Notes: generated by a model from the sequence alone, not told the origin. DNA of 64,000 bases from BCD1 sp965230565 (GCA_965230565.1 CBDDLH010000012.1:434001-498000), one strand, 5' to 3'; counted from the stretch's first letter, positions 1 to 10,827 are shown. Numbers and translations: made by a program.

Positions 1-1747
1 AGCGGTTGTAAATTTTCAGGGTATTACTGCCAAATTTTTGGAGCCCTTTGAATTCCAGAACATCATTTTTGCCGTCTCCGTTTGGTGTGATCATATTTAC
101 GGCTTTGATACTGGAAACAGGGTCGGAAGCAACCAGAACTATAGTTGAATCGGTGGTTTCACAGCCGTTTTCATCGATGATGGTTACGAAATAGGTAGTA
201 CTGTCCAATGGGAAAGCTACCGGGTCATAGATCTCATCATTGCTAACCGGGTATTCATTGGGGTGCCAGAAATAAAATTCACCGCCAAAGGCGAGAAGAC
301 GGGCCTCTGTTTCCAAGATAATACAAGTGTCAGGTCCGGCGTAACCCATTGGTTCAGTAACGATCACTTCAACCTGCATTTGATCTGAGCCACACTCATT
401 TTCACTCATCACCTCAAAAACAGTACTGGAATCCGGAAAGGCAATTGGATCAGGAATACTAACCGAGGACAAAAAACCATTTGAGCCACTCCAGAAATAT
501 ACCTCGCCTCCACTAACCTGCAACTGCACAGAGTCGCCGGGGCAGATGGACAGATCGTCATTTTCAATGGATAATTGAGGTAAGTTGATTACGCTGATTT
601 CCACTTCATCAGTTCCCGGACATTCCGGAATATTGCTGACCGTCACACTATAGGTGCCAGATTGTGTTATCTCTATGGAGTTCAAAGAACTGTCGTCCGA
701 CCAGGAATAGTTAAGATATTGTCCGGCATCCAGGGTTACACTTTCTCCCTCACAGATCTCCAAATCCGGCCCCAAGTCAACCTGGGGTGCATCTGAAGCT
801 TCTATAAAAAAAGTATCAATTGTCGAGCAGTTGTCGGCATCGGTAATAGTCAAAGAATATTCGCCCGCGGCAAGTTCCTGGAAGAAACCTGTATTGTTTT
901 GCTGCGACCCCATGTCAAAATTCAGCGGATTAACTCCGCCACTGACAAGAATCTCCGCTGTACCAATAGCTTGATTGCAGGATGCCTGCGAAGTTTCCAC
1001 ATTTTGAACTGTTATGGCAGGTGGCTGAATAATGTCAAAAGTGTTTTCATAGACTATGTCATTATTTCCATCAGTTACAGTTACTGTATATGTGCCTGCA
1101 GCCAATCCTTCGATGTTCTGGGTAGCAGCAGTGAAATTTTCCGGTCCTGTCCAGCTGAAGTTATAGTTGGAACCACCGGGCGTAAAAAGTTCAATACTCC
1201 CATCATTGGCTCCAAAGCAACTGACGGATTCGCTATTGTAAAGAATCGAACCTGAGGTGACAATGCTGATCAAACCTTCCGTTTGTTGAAGTTCCATGGG
1301 GTAGAAACTTCCGGGAATCTCTGTAGCCTGAAATACCTGGATGGTCAGCGGATCACTGGTAATGGATAAAGTCGTGAAATCTCCCGGATTACCGATCACC
1401 AAAAAATTAATCGCGGCCAATGAGCTGTTATCAGCGAGAGAAAGGCCATTGCCTTCAACATCAAACCATGAAAATCTAAGTTTCCCTTCCTCAGCCTCCG
1501 GATCGCCAATGGCAATGTTGGGCAGGTCAGCTGTTTCGTGGGAAATATAAGTCATTACAGAGGGATCCCAATTGATGGAAAATTGCATACTGACCACTTC
1601 GTCGAACCCGGAAGTTGATACGGGAATCTGAACGGTTTCGTCAGGTTGTACTTCTTCCTGGGGAAGTTGTAATTGGATGGTCTGACCTGACAGTAATAGT
1701 GGTAAAAATATCGCCAGCAGCGACAGGATGTGTGTCTTTTTTCTCAT
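1..1747 (-). CDS. Giant exported protein with T9SS type B sorting domain, 3' end outside window
   Basis: The reading frame is open from the ATG at 1747 to the window edge, about 582 codons. It begins with a signal peptide (MRKKTHILSLLAIFLPLLLS, then GQ). A cohesin-like beta domain follows (about residues 25-150), then SprB-like repeats of the type GTYTVTVTDGN, then Ig-like modules. The last visible part reads NMITPNGDGKNDVLEFKG, then IYNR. That is the start of the gliding-motility-associated C-terminal (CHU_C, type B) domain which directs T9SS export in Bacteroidota. The protein is therefore probably a surface or secreted adhesin-like protein; no catalytic domain is visible. It lies just downstream of another T9SS protein on the same strand, with a strong terminator between them, so the two are likely separate transcripts. 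The symbol and ligand are unknown. Confidence 0.85.
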   Translation of the reverse strand, partial: MRKKTHILSLLAIFLPLLLSGQTIQLQLPQEEVQPDETVQIPVSTSGFDEVVSMQFSINWDPSVMTYISHETADLPNIAIGDPEAEEGKLRFSWFDVEGNGLSLADNSSLAAINFLVIGNPGDFTTLSITSDPLTIQVFQATEIPGSFYPMELQQTEGLISIVTSGSILYNSESVSCFGANDGSIELFTPGGSNYNFSWTGPENFTAATQNIEGLAAGTYTVTVTDGNNDIVYENTFDIIQPPAITVQNVETSQASCNQAIGTAEILVSGGVNPLNFDMGSQQNNTGFFQELAAGEYSLTITDADNCSTIDTFFIEASDAPQVDLGPDLEICEGESVTLDAGQYLNYSWSDDSSLNSIEITQSGTYSVTVSNIPECPGTDEVEISVINLPQLSIENDDLSICPGDSVQLQVSGGEVYFWSGSNGFLSSVSIPDPIAFPDSSTVFEVMSENECGSDQMQVEVIVTEPMGYAGPDTCIILETEARLLAFGGEFYFWHPNEYPVSNDEIYDPVAFPLDSTTYFVTIIDENGCETTDSTIVLVASDPVSSIKAVNMITPNGDGKNDVLEFKGLQKFGSNTLKIYNR

Positions 1748-1796
1748 AGGAACAAAGCGGCTTTGGGAACATTTGGGTGTGTTGTCGGGGCAAATA

Positions 1797-1828
1797 TAAA
1801 AAACCGAAGCCGGAAATTTCCGGCTTCG
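1797..1828 (-). terminator. Intrinsic terminator of the 2848-aa protein gene
   Basis: A perfect 26-base palindrome (1803-1828, 13 bases per arm) lies 13 bases past the stop codon. In the minus direction it is followed by a run of six U, as expected of a rho-independent terminator. Confidence 0.85.
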
Positions 1829-1841
1829 GTAATCGTTGTTG

Positions 1842-4800
1842 TTATTTTAAAATAACCATATCCCTGGTGGCGATGAATTCGCCGGCTTTGAGGCTGTAGA
1901 AGTATACGCCTCCGTTCAGGTTCAGGTCATCGACAACAACACTGTTCTGGCCTGCGGAGAACTGACCGTTATAGTGACGGATCGTTCTTCCGAAACTGTC
2001 GTGAATGATCAATTCGGCATCCATGGCAGCAGGCAATGTAAATCTGATCGTTGTGGATTCAGTGAACGGATTCGGTTCATTCTGGAAAAGTTTAAATCCA
2101 GCATACTCCGCTCCGTTTGTCGAAGTCACACCATTGAATTCAAGGACTACATCCCATGCTTCTCCGCTAACATCGTGAGCTTCTGAAGCCATGGTGTGAT
2201 CACTGACTGTCATGTATTGACTAAGGTTGTCAATGTTTTCAAGTGCCTCAAGTCTGAGGGTAAACAATACTTCGTCGGTGGAAATTGTAGTGGATGTTCC
2301 CTGGTTATTGAACCAGCTGATCCTGATCTCTCCATTGTTAAAAGCAGCTGCCAAAGTGGATAGTTCAGGGTTGTCACCCGGGAGGAAGTCTACAAAATCA
2401 AGTTTGCCTGCTTCAAGGGCAATACCCATCTGGAAGCTGACAATATCTTCAAAATTGCTGCTCGTCACAGGAATATCGATTAATGTTCCGGCAGCAGCCT
2501 GCTGATTGTCAGTTGTGAAAATGAGTTCGTTATCGTTACGTTCGTCCAGGTCTTCCTGTAGGTTATTAGGGTCAGCCTGACCGAGAATGTCCCCAACTTT
2601 TACTCCGATGAAGTTAGCCGTAGTGTCGTACATAACCATCATGGAAGTTTCAGATTGATATGGGAATACATTTTGCGTATTGAAGTCTCCGGGCAATTGA
2701 TAATTTTCACTTACAAAAACCCAGGAAGAACACTGATCAAAGTTATCACTTGCTCCAATGATCAATTGCTGTATGATGAAGAGGTCCAGTGTAGTGAAAG
2801 AACCACTGCAGTTGGCATCTCCGGCAATTACCTGGTAAGGAGAAGTGATTTGCGGAGGAGCTAGTCCAAGAATAAATCTTTGTCCAATGAACAAGGCATA
2901 AGTAGATAATCCGTTGGCAGGTTCATTGTCTTTGGATGGATCAAAAGTATACATCTGTCCCACAGGCAGATTTGGCATGTGGTAAATACCATTTTCATCC
3001 GTCATTTCCATTTCGGACATATTGGAACTGCTGATCTGCATTTGTACATCTTCGACACCGGCACCCCAGTAAGTGGAAACGTTTCCTCCAACGATTCCGG
3101 TTTCCATGATCTCAACGCTTCCGGGTACAGTGATGTGCGGTAATACAATTGGTGAGTCATTGACAATACCTCCTACTTCGATGAATAATGGATTGTTGGT
3201 CAACATAAGCTCACTTTCCATACCAACGGAGCCGGTCAGATCGATCATGAAATAGAACAAGGTATCTCCATTTTCAACAGGGATTCCTTCACCTGTATTG
3301 TCGTAAAAATTGAAGGTACCATTGTTGACATTCAATTGAGGCGTAATGATACCCGGACTGATACCGGAAATATTTCCAACAGCGTCATCAATAATATCCA
3401 TAGAGCCGGCAAGAGAAACCAGTAATTCACAATTCTGGATTATGACAGGAATGTAAACCGTACTTCCCGGTCCGCCGTAGGCTTCTCCTATATCAAGAAT
3501 GACAGCATCGAACCCACTGGCTACACCGATTGTCTCGCAATAAGTGGCAGTTCCACAATTATTGGTCACCGTAAGGCACACCTCATAACTGCCGCTTGAA
3601 GTATAGGCATGAGTCGGGTTTGCGTCCGTAGAACTTGTGCCATCTCCAAACGTCCAGAAATAACTTCCGGCCGCCGAAAGATTGGTAAAATTAACTGTCA
3701 ACCCGGTTAGACTGTAATTAAAGTCAACCATTGGTGTATCCGTAGATTCGTCGAGACTGACGTTGAGTACGGTGTAACAATCATTGGCATCATTGATATT
3801 AATCGTATAATTTCCTCCCGGGAGGTTGCTGAGTACGTAATTGTTATCACTTACAGTAGTGGATCCGGAAACTGGTCCGGTCCAGCTGATGTCATAATTC
3901 GGTGTGCCTCCATTGATCACCAGACCAATGGCTCCGGCCTGTGTACAGGTCGGATGTACGGGCGTCGTGTATACCTGCAGGTTGTTCGGATAATTCAACA
4001 GTTGAATACTGGTGATCTCTCCACAACCATTGGAATCCTCAATAGAGACTGTGTAAACGGCCGAAGGTAAATTCTGGATATTGTAAATAGTATTGCTTGT
4101 AGTAATACTTCCTGAAGAGTTACCACCGGTCCAGCTAATAGTATATTCCGGTGAACCGCCAATGATACTTACCTGAATCGTGCCAGGAACTCCACACCCG
4201 CCCGGAATGGTCGAGAGGGTAGCGGTGAGATCATCCACAACATTAATGATAGTGAATGTTTCCATGTAAGTACAGCCGTTCGCATCAGTAACTGTCACCA
4301 GATAGGTTCCTGAAGGCAGGTTTATGATGTCATATAAATTCAGATTAGTAACGTCAGATCCGGAAACCGGTCCTGTCCACGTGATAGTATATGGCGCTTC
4401 TCCGTTATAGAAATCCATCCAGATACTTCCCAGTCCGTTACAATATCCGTTAGAAGGCATGGACGATACATTGAGCCCGGTATTTGCCGAGTTGATGGTT
4501 ACTACCTCAACATCGGTGCAGCCGTTAGAGTCTGTTACGGTTATGGTGTAGGTTCCTGCCGGCAGGTTCATGATGTTGTGACTTGGTCCGGGAATGACTA
4601 CGCTTCCATTGACTGGTCCTGACCAGTTGACGATGTAGTTGGGTGCACCGCCACTTATGCCTACGTGAATATACCCCGCCTCGTCGCAATCGCCATCAAA
4701 AGGTACTGCGATAGCATCGAGGTCATTCTCACTGACGGAAACATAGACTACAGTTGTATCGGTACAGCCATTCGCATCAGTTACTGTAACTGTATAATTT

Positions 4801-7800
4801 CCTTGTGGTAAATTCGGAATGTTATATCCGTTGGCGTCAATGGTTATTGACCCGGAAGACGGTCCTGTCCAGGTAACGGTATATGGAGCTGTACCATCAT
4901 AGATGTCGAGCCAGATTGATCCGTTTTGTTCACAGGTTCCATTCACGGCTACAGCTACGATATTCAGGTCTCCACCTGTATTGTAAATCGTAATGGTTTC
5001 TACATCTGTACACCAGTTGCCATCCAGTAAAGAAACCGTGTAGGTTCCTGACGGCAGGTTTTCAATCTCATACGTCGGATTATCTGTTGAGACAGAGCCC
5101 GAAACCGGTCCTGTCCAGCTGATCTCGTAAGTTGGAATTCCGTCAATGACGGTAGCAGTGATTGAACCCAAGTCGTTACAATCGCCATTATTTGCTGTCA
5201 ACTGAAGTAATTCCACAGGAGCGTCATAAATGGTAACTGTTTCAGAAACAGAGCATCCATGAATATCAGTAATAGTAATAATATAAACTCCCGGAGGCAG
5301 ATCGATGATTTCAAAACCATTAGTTTCAGTAGTACCGGAACCGTTTTGCGGTCCGGTCCAGGTGATGGTATAAGTCGGCCATCCGCCTGTGATATCGATC
5401 CAAACCCAATTGTATTGCCCGCAGTCATTTATTACCAGCGTAGTTGTGATGTCCAGATCGTTTGGTGAATTGTTAATGGTAATGGTTTCTACGTCTGTAC
5501 ACCAGTTGCCATCCAGCAAAGTAACTGTGTAAGTTCCTGAAGGCAGATTTTGAATAACGTGGGTTGCATTACTTGTCGTAACGGAACCAGAAACCGGTCC
5601 TGTCCAGCTGATCTGGTAATCAGGAGCTCCGTCCGTAACTGTTGCTATAATGGTGCCATAGGTGCCACATTCGCCATTGATGGCTGTTAGTTCTAACAGT
5701 TCTACAGGTGCATCATAGATCGTTATCACTTCGTAAGCTGTACATCCGTGGATGTCGGTAACCGTAATGGTGTAAACTCCTGGTGGCAGATCGATGATTT
5801 CAAAACCGTTCGTTTCAGTAGTGCCGGAACCATTTTGCGGTCCGGTCCAGGTGATGGTGTACGTTGGCCATCCGCCTATGATATCGATCCATACCCAATT
5901 GTATTGGCCGCAATCATTAGCGACAAGCGTTGTGTTGATATCGAGGTCATCCACACCATTGTTTATAGTAACGGTCTCCACATCGGTACACCAATTGCCG
6001 TCCAAAAGGGTAAACGTGTAAGTTCCTGAAGGAAGGTTATTAATGGTATGAGTTGTAGATGAAGTTGTGATTGACCCGGAGACCGGTCCTGTCCAGGTGA
6101 TCTGATAATCAGGAATACCATCGATGACATTGGCGATAATTGTTCCAAGTTCCCCACACTCCCCATCGATTCCGGTTAAGGTTAATAGTTCTACCGGAGC
6201 ATCATAAATGGTTACTACTTCGTAAGTTGTACATCCGTGAATGTCGGTAACGGTGATGGTATAAACTCCGGGTGGCAGGTCGATGATTTCAAAACCATTG
6301 GTTTCGGTAGTTCCGGAACCACTTTCTGGCCCTGTCCATGTAATGGTGTACGTTGGCCACCCGCCTATGATGTCGATCCATACCCAGTTGTATTGCCCGC
6401 AATCATTGACTACTAAAGTTGTATTAATATCAATACCTCCTTCCCCGTTATTGAGGGTTACGATCTGGTTGTCAAAACAACCATTTGCGTCTACAACCGT
6501 AATGTAATAGGTTCCTGAAGGCAGGTTTGTTATAGTATAGAAACTGTTATTAGTCGTAATGGAACCGGAAACAGGTCCTGACCAACTAACTGTAAATGTA
6601 GGAGCCCCTCCATTGATACCTACGTGGATACTTCCGTCCTCACCACACTCCCCATCGATAGCAATTGCAGTAATATCCAGGTCTTCAGTGCTAAGGATAT
6701 TAATAAAATTATCTGCAGAACAACCATTCGCATCGGTCACCCAAATAGAGTACTCTCCTGGCGGAAGATCAGGAATTTCATAGGTTGTTTCATTTGTAAC
6801 AACTGTTCCTGAAGCAGGGCCGCTCCACATGATGGAGTAAGGTCCCGTTCCATTAGAAAGATAGACGAAAATGCTTCCAAGATATCCACAGTCGGCATTG
6901 GTGCTCGAAAGCGATAGTTGTAGCTGGTTTTCCTGAACTACGGTGACTTCCACAGTTCCGGTACACCCGTTTGCATCGGTCACGTGAACCCAATAGGTGC
7001 CTCCAGGCAGGTCATTGATGGCCATGCCGTTGTTGTTAATCGTCGTGCTTCCTGAAACCGGTCCTGTCCAACTGACATTATAAGGAGATGATCCTCCAAG
7101 AATATCGAGCCAGATACCACCTGGTTGGTTACATACGCCATCGATGGAGATGGCATTTAAGGTGAGCTCTTCTCCTGAGTTGTTGACCTGGACCACTACG
7201 TAATCAGAGCACCAATTGGCATCCTCAACGAGAATTTGATAGGTTCCTGAGGGCAGATTATCTAAAGTGTAATTATCATTATTTGTAGTTGTACTGCCAT
7301 TTACCGGACCGTTCCAGCTTATGTTGTACGGGGCAGTACCGTAATCAATATCAAGTAAAATACTTCCCAAATCTCCGCAAATACCGTCAATCGCCGTGGC
7401 TGATACATCCAGGTTAGATTCTCCGACAACGACAACCTCCGTGTAAATACACCAGTTTCCATCTTCAATGGTAATTGTATAAGTACCTGCAGGCAGGTTT
7501 ATGATATTGAATGAAGCATAATTAGTTGTCGTTATTCCTGAAACCGGCCCTGAGAGCAGGATGGTGTATGAAGGAATTCCATCAAATGTTTCAATGTGGA
7601 TGTACCCTAAACCGCCACACGATCCGGGGTATGAAGTGGCTTCAAAATAGAAATTGCCGCTGTCAACACCTATCTCGAAAGTTTGGGAAACCGAACATCC
7701 ATTGGCATCTGTAACATAGATGGTATAATCACCAGAAGGCAGGTTCTCCACATCAAAAGTAGCGGTATAGGAGGTTAAATTTGCATTTTCAGGACCAAGC

Positions 7801-10388
7801 ACCAGGATGTTGAAAGGGGCGACGCCGTTGGTGATCCAAACACCCACAGACCCCATGTCCATGCATACTACATTACTGGTTTCGAGGTAAAGATCCAGGT
7901 TGCCGGAAGAATTAACCGTTACTGATTCTGAAACGGAACAACCCAGGGCGTCCGTTTTGGTGATGGTGTAATCTCCGGCAGGAAGATTGTAAATGGTACA
8001 GTCGTTGCTATAGGTGTAGAAACTTCCTGAAACCGGGCCGGAATAATGAATAATGAAACCGGGGGTTCCTCCGGAAGATAGAACATGAATGCTTCCATAA
8101 TTTTGGCCACAGCCGGTAGGTGTTGAAGAAACTTCCGTGAACTCGAAATCACAGGAAGAGGAACAGTCAACATTTAGGATGTAATCTCCTACTCCGCCAT
8201 TGTACCCATCAACTACTACATAATAAGTGCCGGCTTCGAGCCACGCAGAGATGGATTCGTCATTGGTGCCTGAATTCTGGCTGTAATCGATGCAGTCTCC
8301 TCTATCGCAAGATCGAAGGAGAAAAAGCTCAAGATTGGCGGTTAAACCAGTCATGTCAATAGTTACCTGCCCGGCTTCTGTAGTGGTGAAATAATGAACC
8401 ATCTCAGGGCCGTTGTTTTCCACATTCATCACATTACCGTCGCAGCCATACAGAGACACATCATCATTACCATACATGTTGTTCCCCTGGAAAGGAACTC
8501 CGCACTCTAGTGGTTGTGCATCTCCGCAATATAAATAACCGCAATTTACTTCGATCCTGTAATCTCCTTCAGAGGAAGCGTATTGACCGTCTACTACAAT
8601 ATAGTAGGTGCCGAGCGGAGCATTTTCCAATAGGATGCCTTCATTATTTGTATTTGAATTACTCGTTGTACTAGATTCAAGGCATGTTAGCTGGCTGCAA
8701 TTATCAGCAAGCAGGAAGAGGTCGAGGTCAAGTCCGGGGGTCATGATCTCCAGGCCGATCTGCAGGTCTCCGGCAGTTGTTTTGGTAAGCATGTAGACCT
8801 TTTCCGGCCCCTGGAAGGAACTGTTACTGCACCCCGGATAATATTGTATCTGGTTGCCCATGCCAACAGTGGTCTCATAAGCAAGGAAGTCGCCGCACTG
8901 GATTGGTACGGCCTCCTGGCACCAGGATGAACCTGAGCCGCAAACACCGTAAGTATAATTTAAAACTCCTGCCGCTTCAGCGTAACAAGAGTTAGAATAG
9001 GTCACATTGTTACACCCACAAACGGGATCGTAATCAGTCACACAAATGGCATCAGGATCCATGTTTTCTGCATCAACACAAACGTCGTCACAAACTCCCT
9101 GGGTGTAAAAGGTAATCCCGCTGGCCTCTGCAAGACATGCATTTTGGTAAGTTACTCCATTACACCCACAAACGGGATCATATTCTTCAGAACATTCAAG
9201 CGAAATTACTCCGGTTATTTCGTCAACAGCAGTACCGTCACTGGTGACGATGTAATTCGGATCAAAACAACTGCTGCTACATGAGCCACTTGTGTAGTTG
9301 GAAACTCCGGCTGCTTCCGCAACACATGCATTGATGTACGATATTCCATTACACCCACAAACCGGATCATATTCATTGCCACAATCAGCATCAGGGTCAA
9401 TCTGTTCCGGATCTATACAATCTCCAAAGCATACTCCATCGGAATATTCGGTTACTCCCGCTGCTTCGGCATAACAGCTGTTGATGTAAGTAATACCATT
9501 GGCACCGCAAACCGGGGCAATGACATCAGGACAATTGAAGTTGTTTGAGCTTCCGGTGACATTTATGGAAGTTCCTTGTGGTAATAAAGAGTATTGATTC
9601 ATTTCCAGATCCACCAGCATGATGTCCGTAAAGGTCAGGTTTAGGGTAGCAGGTAAAACCAGATCTGAATCATCAATAAGAGTGAAGGCAATGTTGCCAA
9701 TATTACCGAAACCGTTTAGGTTATACGGAATGATTCTGGCAATGGTTATTTCAATAACTCCATTTCCTGAATCATTTTTTACTAATTGGCGAGTTAGTCC
9801 TCCCCCTTGAGGGTCTATCCATGCGTCAAGTGATTTTTCAAAAGTGATGCCCCCTTCAACCAGGGTTGGGTCATAATTGATTTTGAAGCTTATTCCAAAG
9901 AAATGTTGTACAGGAAATGCTTCAGATCCAAGGTTGAGATCCAGTTGAAGTTGGGTGCCGGGTGAAGCCTGTGAAATCTGTGAAGAGATTTCCAGCGGAG
10001 GGTGTATGCCTTCCTGACCAATAGGCGGGAAGGTAACTTCGCTGATTTGGCCATGAATCTGACCATAATTATTGATGATGCCGTCGGTAATGTCATCATC
10101 AGAGATATAACCGTCACCGTTAGCATCTGCGTAAGCGGTGTTCATAGAAATCCCGGGAAGAGTCGAATTCCAGGGAGTTCCCATGGGTTGTTCGACCCAG
10201 TTGTTAGAGGCATTAGGCCTTTCAGGGCCGGAAGTCCAGAATTTGGTGCCCAGGTATAAAAGATCAATCCCGGAAACTCGTCCGTTGTTGTCAATATCTC
10301 CCGGCCAGATCATTTGGCCGGATAGGGAAGTTGGGTTCATTCCAAAGAATAGAATGACAATGGTAATGAGTGTAAATGATTTGTTCAT
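1842..10388 (-). CDS. 2848-aa T9SS type A surface protein with Kazal-like modules and 18 SprB-like repeats
   Basis: Signal peptide (MNKSFTLITIVILFFGMNPT...). Modules in order: a dockerin-like EF segment (DIDNNGRVSGIDLL, about 30-110); a cohesin-like domain (about 125-280); four Kazal-like modules (about 290-485) with the core PVCGCNGVTYQNAC; two PPC-like domains (about 495-740); 18 SprB-like repeats of about 80 residues (about 745-2215), each with a core like WTGPVSGS, then NLPSGTYTVTVTDANGC; a PKD domain (about 2220-2290); cohesin-like and dockerin-like segments (GDANCSGSFTTLDLFIIQQL near 2530). It ends in a type A sorting domain (FQNEPNPFTESTTIRF, then GVYFYSLKAG). No enzyme domain is seen. 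By analogy with SprB of Flavobacterium it is likely a T9SS-exported adhesin, perhaps for gliding or attachment; the Kazal modules could also bind proteases. Confidence 0.93.
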   Translation of the reverse strand: MNKSFTLITIVILFFGMNPTSLSGQMIWPGDIDNNGRVSGIDLLYLGTKFWTSGPERPNASNNWVEQPMGTPWNSTLPGISMNTAYADANGDGYISDDDITDGIINNYGQIHGQISEVTFPPIGQEGIHPPLEISSQISQASPGTQLQLDLNLGSEAFPVQHFFGISFKINYDPTLVEGGITFEKSLDAWIDPQGGGLTRQLVKNDSGNGVIEITIARIIPYNLNGFGNIGNIAFTLIDDSDLVLPATLNLTFTDIMLVDLEMNQYSLLPQGTSINVTGSSNNFNCPDVIAPVCGANGITYINSCYAEAAGVTEYSDGVCFGDCIDPEQIDPDADCGNEYDPVCGCNGISYINACVAEAAGVSNYTSGSCSSSCFDPNYIVTSDGTAVDEITGVISLECSEEYDPVCGCNGVTYQNACLAEASGITFYTQGVCDDVCVDAENMDPDAICVTDYDPVCGCNNVTYSNSCYAEAAGVLNYTYGVCGSGSSWCQEAVPIQCGDFLAYETTVGMGNQIQYYPGCSNSSFQGPEKVYMLTKTTAGDLQIGLEIMTPGLDLDLFLLADNCSQLTCLESSTTSNSNTNNEGILLENAPLGTYYIVVDGQYASSEGDYRIEVNCGYLYCGDAQPLECGVPFQGNNMYGNDDVSLYGCDGNVMNVENNGPEMVHYFTTTEAGQVTIDMTGLTANLELFLLRSCDRGDCIDYSQNSGTNDESISAWLEAGTYYVVVDGYNGGVGDYILNVDCSSSCDFEFTEVSSTPTGCGQNYGSIHVLSSGGTPGFIIHYSGPVSGSFYTYSNDCTIYNLPAGDYTITKTDALGCSVSESVTVNSSGNLDLYLETSNVVCMDMGSVGVWITNGVAPFNILVLGPENANLTSYTATFDVENLPSGDYTIYVTDANGCSVSQTFEIGVDSGNFYFEATSYPGSCGGLGYIHIETFDGIPSYTILLSGPVSGITTTNYASFNIINLPAGTYTITIEDGNWCIYTEVVVVGESNLDVSATAIDGICGDLGSILLDIDYGTAPYNISWNGPVNGSTTTNNDNYTLDNLPSGTYQILVEDANWCSDYVVVQVNNSGEELTLNAISIDGVCNQPGGIWLDILGGSSPYNVSWTGPVSGSTTINNNGMAINDLPGGTYWVHVTDANGCTGTVEVTVVQENQLQLSLSSTNADCGYLGSIFVYLSNGTGPYSIMWSGPASGTVVTNETTYEIPDLPPGEYSIWVTDANGCSADNFINILSTEDLDITAIAIDGECGEDGSIHVGINGGAPTFTVSWSGPVSGSITTNNSFYTITNLPSGTYYITVVDANGCFDNQIVTLNNGEGGIDINTTLVVNDCGQYNWVWIDIIGGWPTYTITWTGPESGSGTTETNGFEIIDLPPGVYTITVTDIHGCTTYEVVTIYDAPVELLTLTGIDGECGELGTIIANVIDGIPDYQITWTGPVSGSITTSSTTHTINNLPSGTYTFTLLDGNWCTDVETVTINNGVDDLDINTTLVANDCGQYNWVWIDIIGGWPTYTITWTGPQNGSGTTETNGFEIIDLPPGVYTITVTDIHGCTAYEVITIYDAPVELLELTAINGECGTYGTIIATVTDGAPDYQISWTGPVSGSVTTSNATHVIQNLPSGTYTVTLLDGNWCTDVETITINNSPNDLDITTTLVINDCGQYNWVWIDITGGWPTYTITWTGPQNGSGTTETNGFEIIDLPPGVYIITITDIHGCSVSETVTIYDAPVELLQLTANNGDCNDLGSITATVIDGIPTYEISWTGPVSGSVSTDNPTYEIENLPSGTYTVSLLDGNWCTDVETITIYNTGGDLNIVAVAVNGTCEQNGSIWLDIYDGTAPYTVTWTGPSSGSITIDANGYNIPNLPQGNYTVTVTDANGCTDTTVVYVSVSENDLDAIAVPFDGDCDEAGYIHVGISGGAPNYIVNWSGPVNGSVVIPGPSHNIMNLPAGTYTITVTDSNGCTDVEVVTINSANTGLNVSSMPSNGYCNGLGSIWMDFYNGEAPYTITWTGPVSGSDVTNLNLYDIINLPSGTYLVTVTDANGCTYMETFTIINVVDDLTATLSTIPGGCGVPGTIQVSIIGGSPEYTISWTGGNSSGSITTSNTIYNIQNLPSAVYTVSIEDSNGCGEITSIQLLNYPNNLQVYTTPVHPTCTQAGAIGLVINGGTPNYDISWTGPVSGSTTVSDNNYVLSNLPGGNYTININDANDCYTVLNVSLDESTDTPMVDFNYSLTGLTVNFTNLSAAGSYFWTFGDGTSSTDANPTHAYTSSGSYEVCLTVTNNCGTATYCETIGVASGFDAVILDIGEAYGGPGSTVYIPVIIQNCELLVSLAGSMDIIDDAVGNISGISPGIITPQLNVNNGTFNFYDNTGEGIPVENGDTLFYFMIDLTGSVGMESELMLTNNPLFIEVGGIVNDSPIVLPHITVPGSVEIMETGIVGGNVSTYWGAGVEDVQMQISSSNMSEMEMTDENGIYHMPNLPVGQMYTFDPSKDNEPANGLSTYALFIGQRFILGLAPPQITSPYQVIAGDANCSGSFTTLDLFIIQQLIIGASDNFDQCSSWVFVSENYQLPGDFNTQNVFPYQSETSMMVMYDTTANFIGVKVGDILGQADPNNLQEDLDERNDNELIFTTDNQQAAAGTLIDIPVTSSNFEDIVSFQMGIALEAGKLDFVDFLPGDNPELSTLAAAFNNGEIRISWFNNQGTSTTISTDEVLFTLRLEALENIDNLSQYMTVSDHTMASEAHDVSGEAWDVVLEFNGVTSTNGAEYAGFKLFQNEPNPFTESTTIRFTLPAAMDAELIIHDSFGRTIRHYNGQFSAGQNSVVVDDLNLNGGVYFYSLKAGEFIATRDMVILK
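4990..6470 (-). repeat. Higher-order tandem repeat, 489-bp unit, about three copies
   Basis: Within the SprB-like array, two repeat types (one with NDCGQYNWVWIDI, one with LLDGNWCTDVET) alternate as A-B pairs. The same DNA segment recurs at about 5403, 5892 and 6381, exactly 489 bases (163 codons) apart. The three pairs are much more alike than the other repeats, which points to recent duplication by recombination. Confidence 0.85.
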
Positions 10389-10774
10389 TGTGTAACTTTC
10401 TTATAATTAGTAATTGGGATACCGACAGAATTTTACTTCTGATCGGTTAACAACATAAACATGCCTATTATTGAGTTTGCAATAATCCAAAAATTGTCCA
10501 TCCTCTATTAATTGAGGCTGGTAAATTTGTTTCAGAAAACGGACGGAAAAATCCCTTTTGGCCAATGCCAAAATGGGAGGGTAGATTATTTAATGGGTTT
10601 AGCAAGGAAGGGAACAAATCACTTCCGCCACAACCCTGGTTATGACGGGGATTTCATTGTAAAGATACGTAGAAAAACAAAAAACGTTGCGGCCTCAACG
10701 GATTATTTGGAATATCTGTTTTTGCAGATTCGTAAGTTGTTGGCAGTCAGAAAGGTATGTGCCTTGGTAAACAA
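10389..10774. other. Intergenic region upstream of the giant protein gene
   Basis: I see no convincing gene here. A 99-codon plus-strand frame crosses the neighbouring terminator and lacks a recognisable product. The region presumably carries the promoter of the 2848-aa gene, but no clear TAnnTTTG box was found close to its start. Confidence 0.4.
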
Positions 10775-10811
10775 AAAAAGCCCGGTGAAAAATCTTCACC
10801 GGGCTTTTTAA
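10775..10811 (-). terminator. Intrinsic terminator after the 214-aa gene
   Basis: An 11-base stem (AGCCCGGTGAA with its complement) is flanked by A-rich and T-rich tracts on both sides, so it can work in both directions. It sits 17 bases after the stop codon at 10828. Confidence 0.85.
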
Positions 10812-10827
10812 AATGAGCCATAAAGGC

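Noticed and set aside
4990..6507. Several 60-90 codon frames on both strands inside the giant repeat protein
   Set aside because: They are out-of-frame shadows that recur with the repeat period.
10512..10811. 99-codon plus-strand ORF upstream of the giant protein gene
   Set aside because: It reads through the terminator hairpin of the neighbouring gene and lacks family features.
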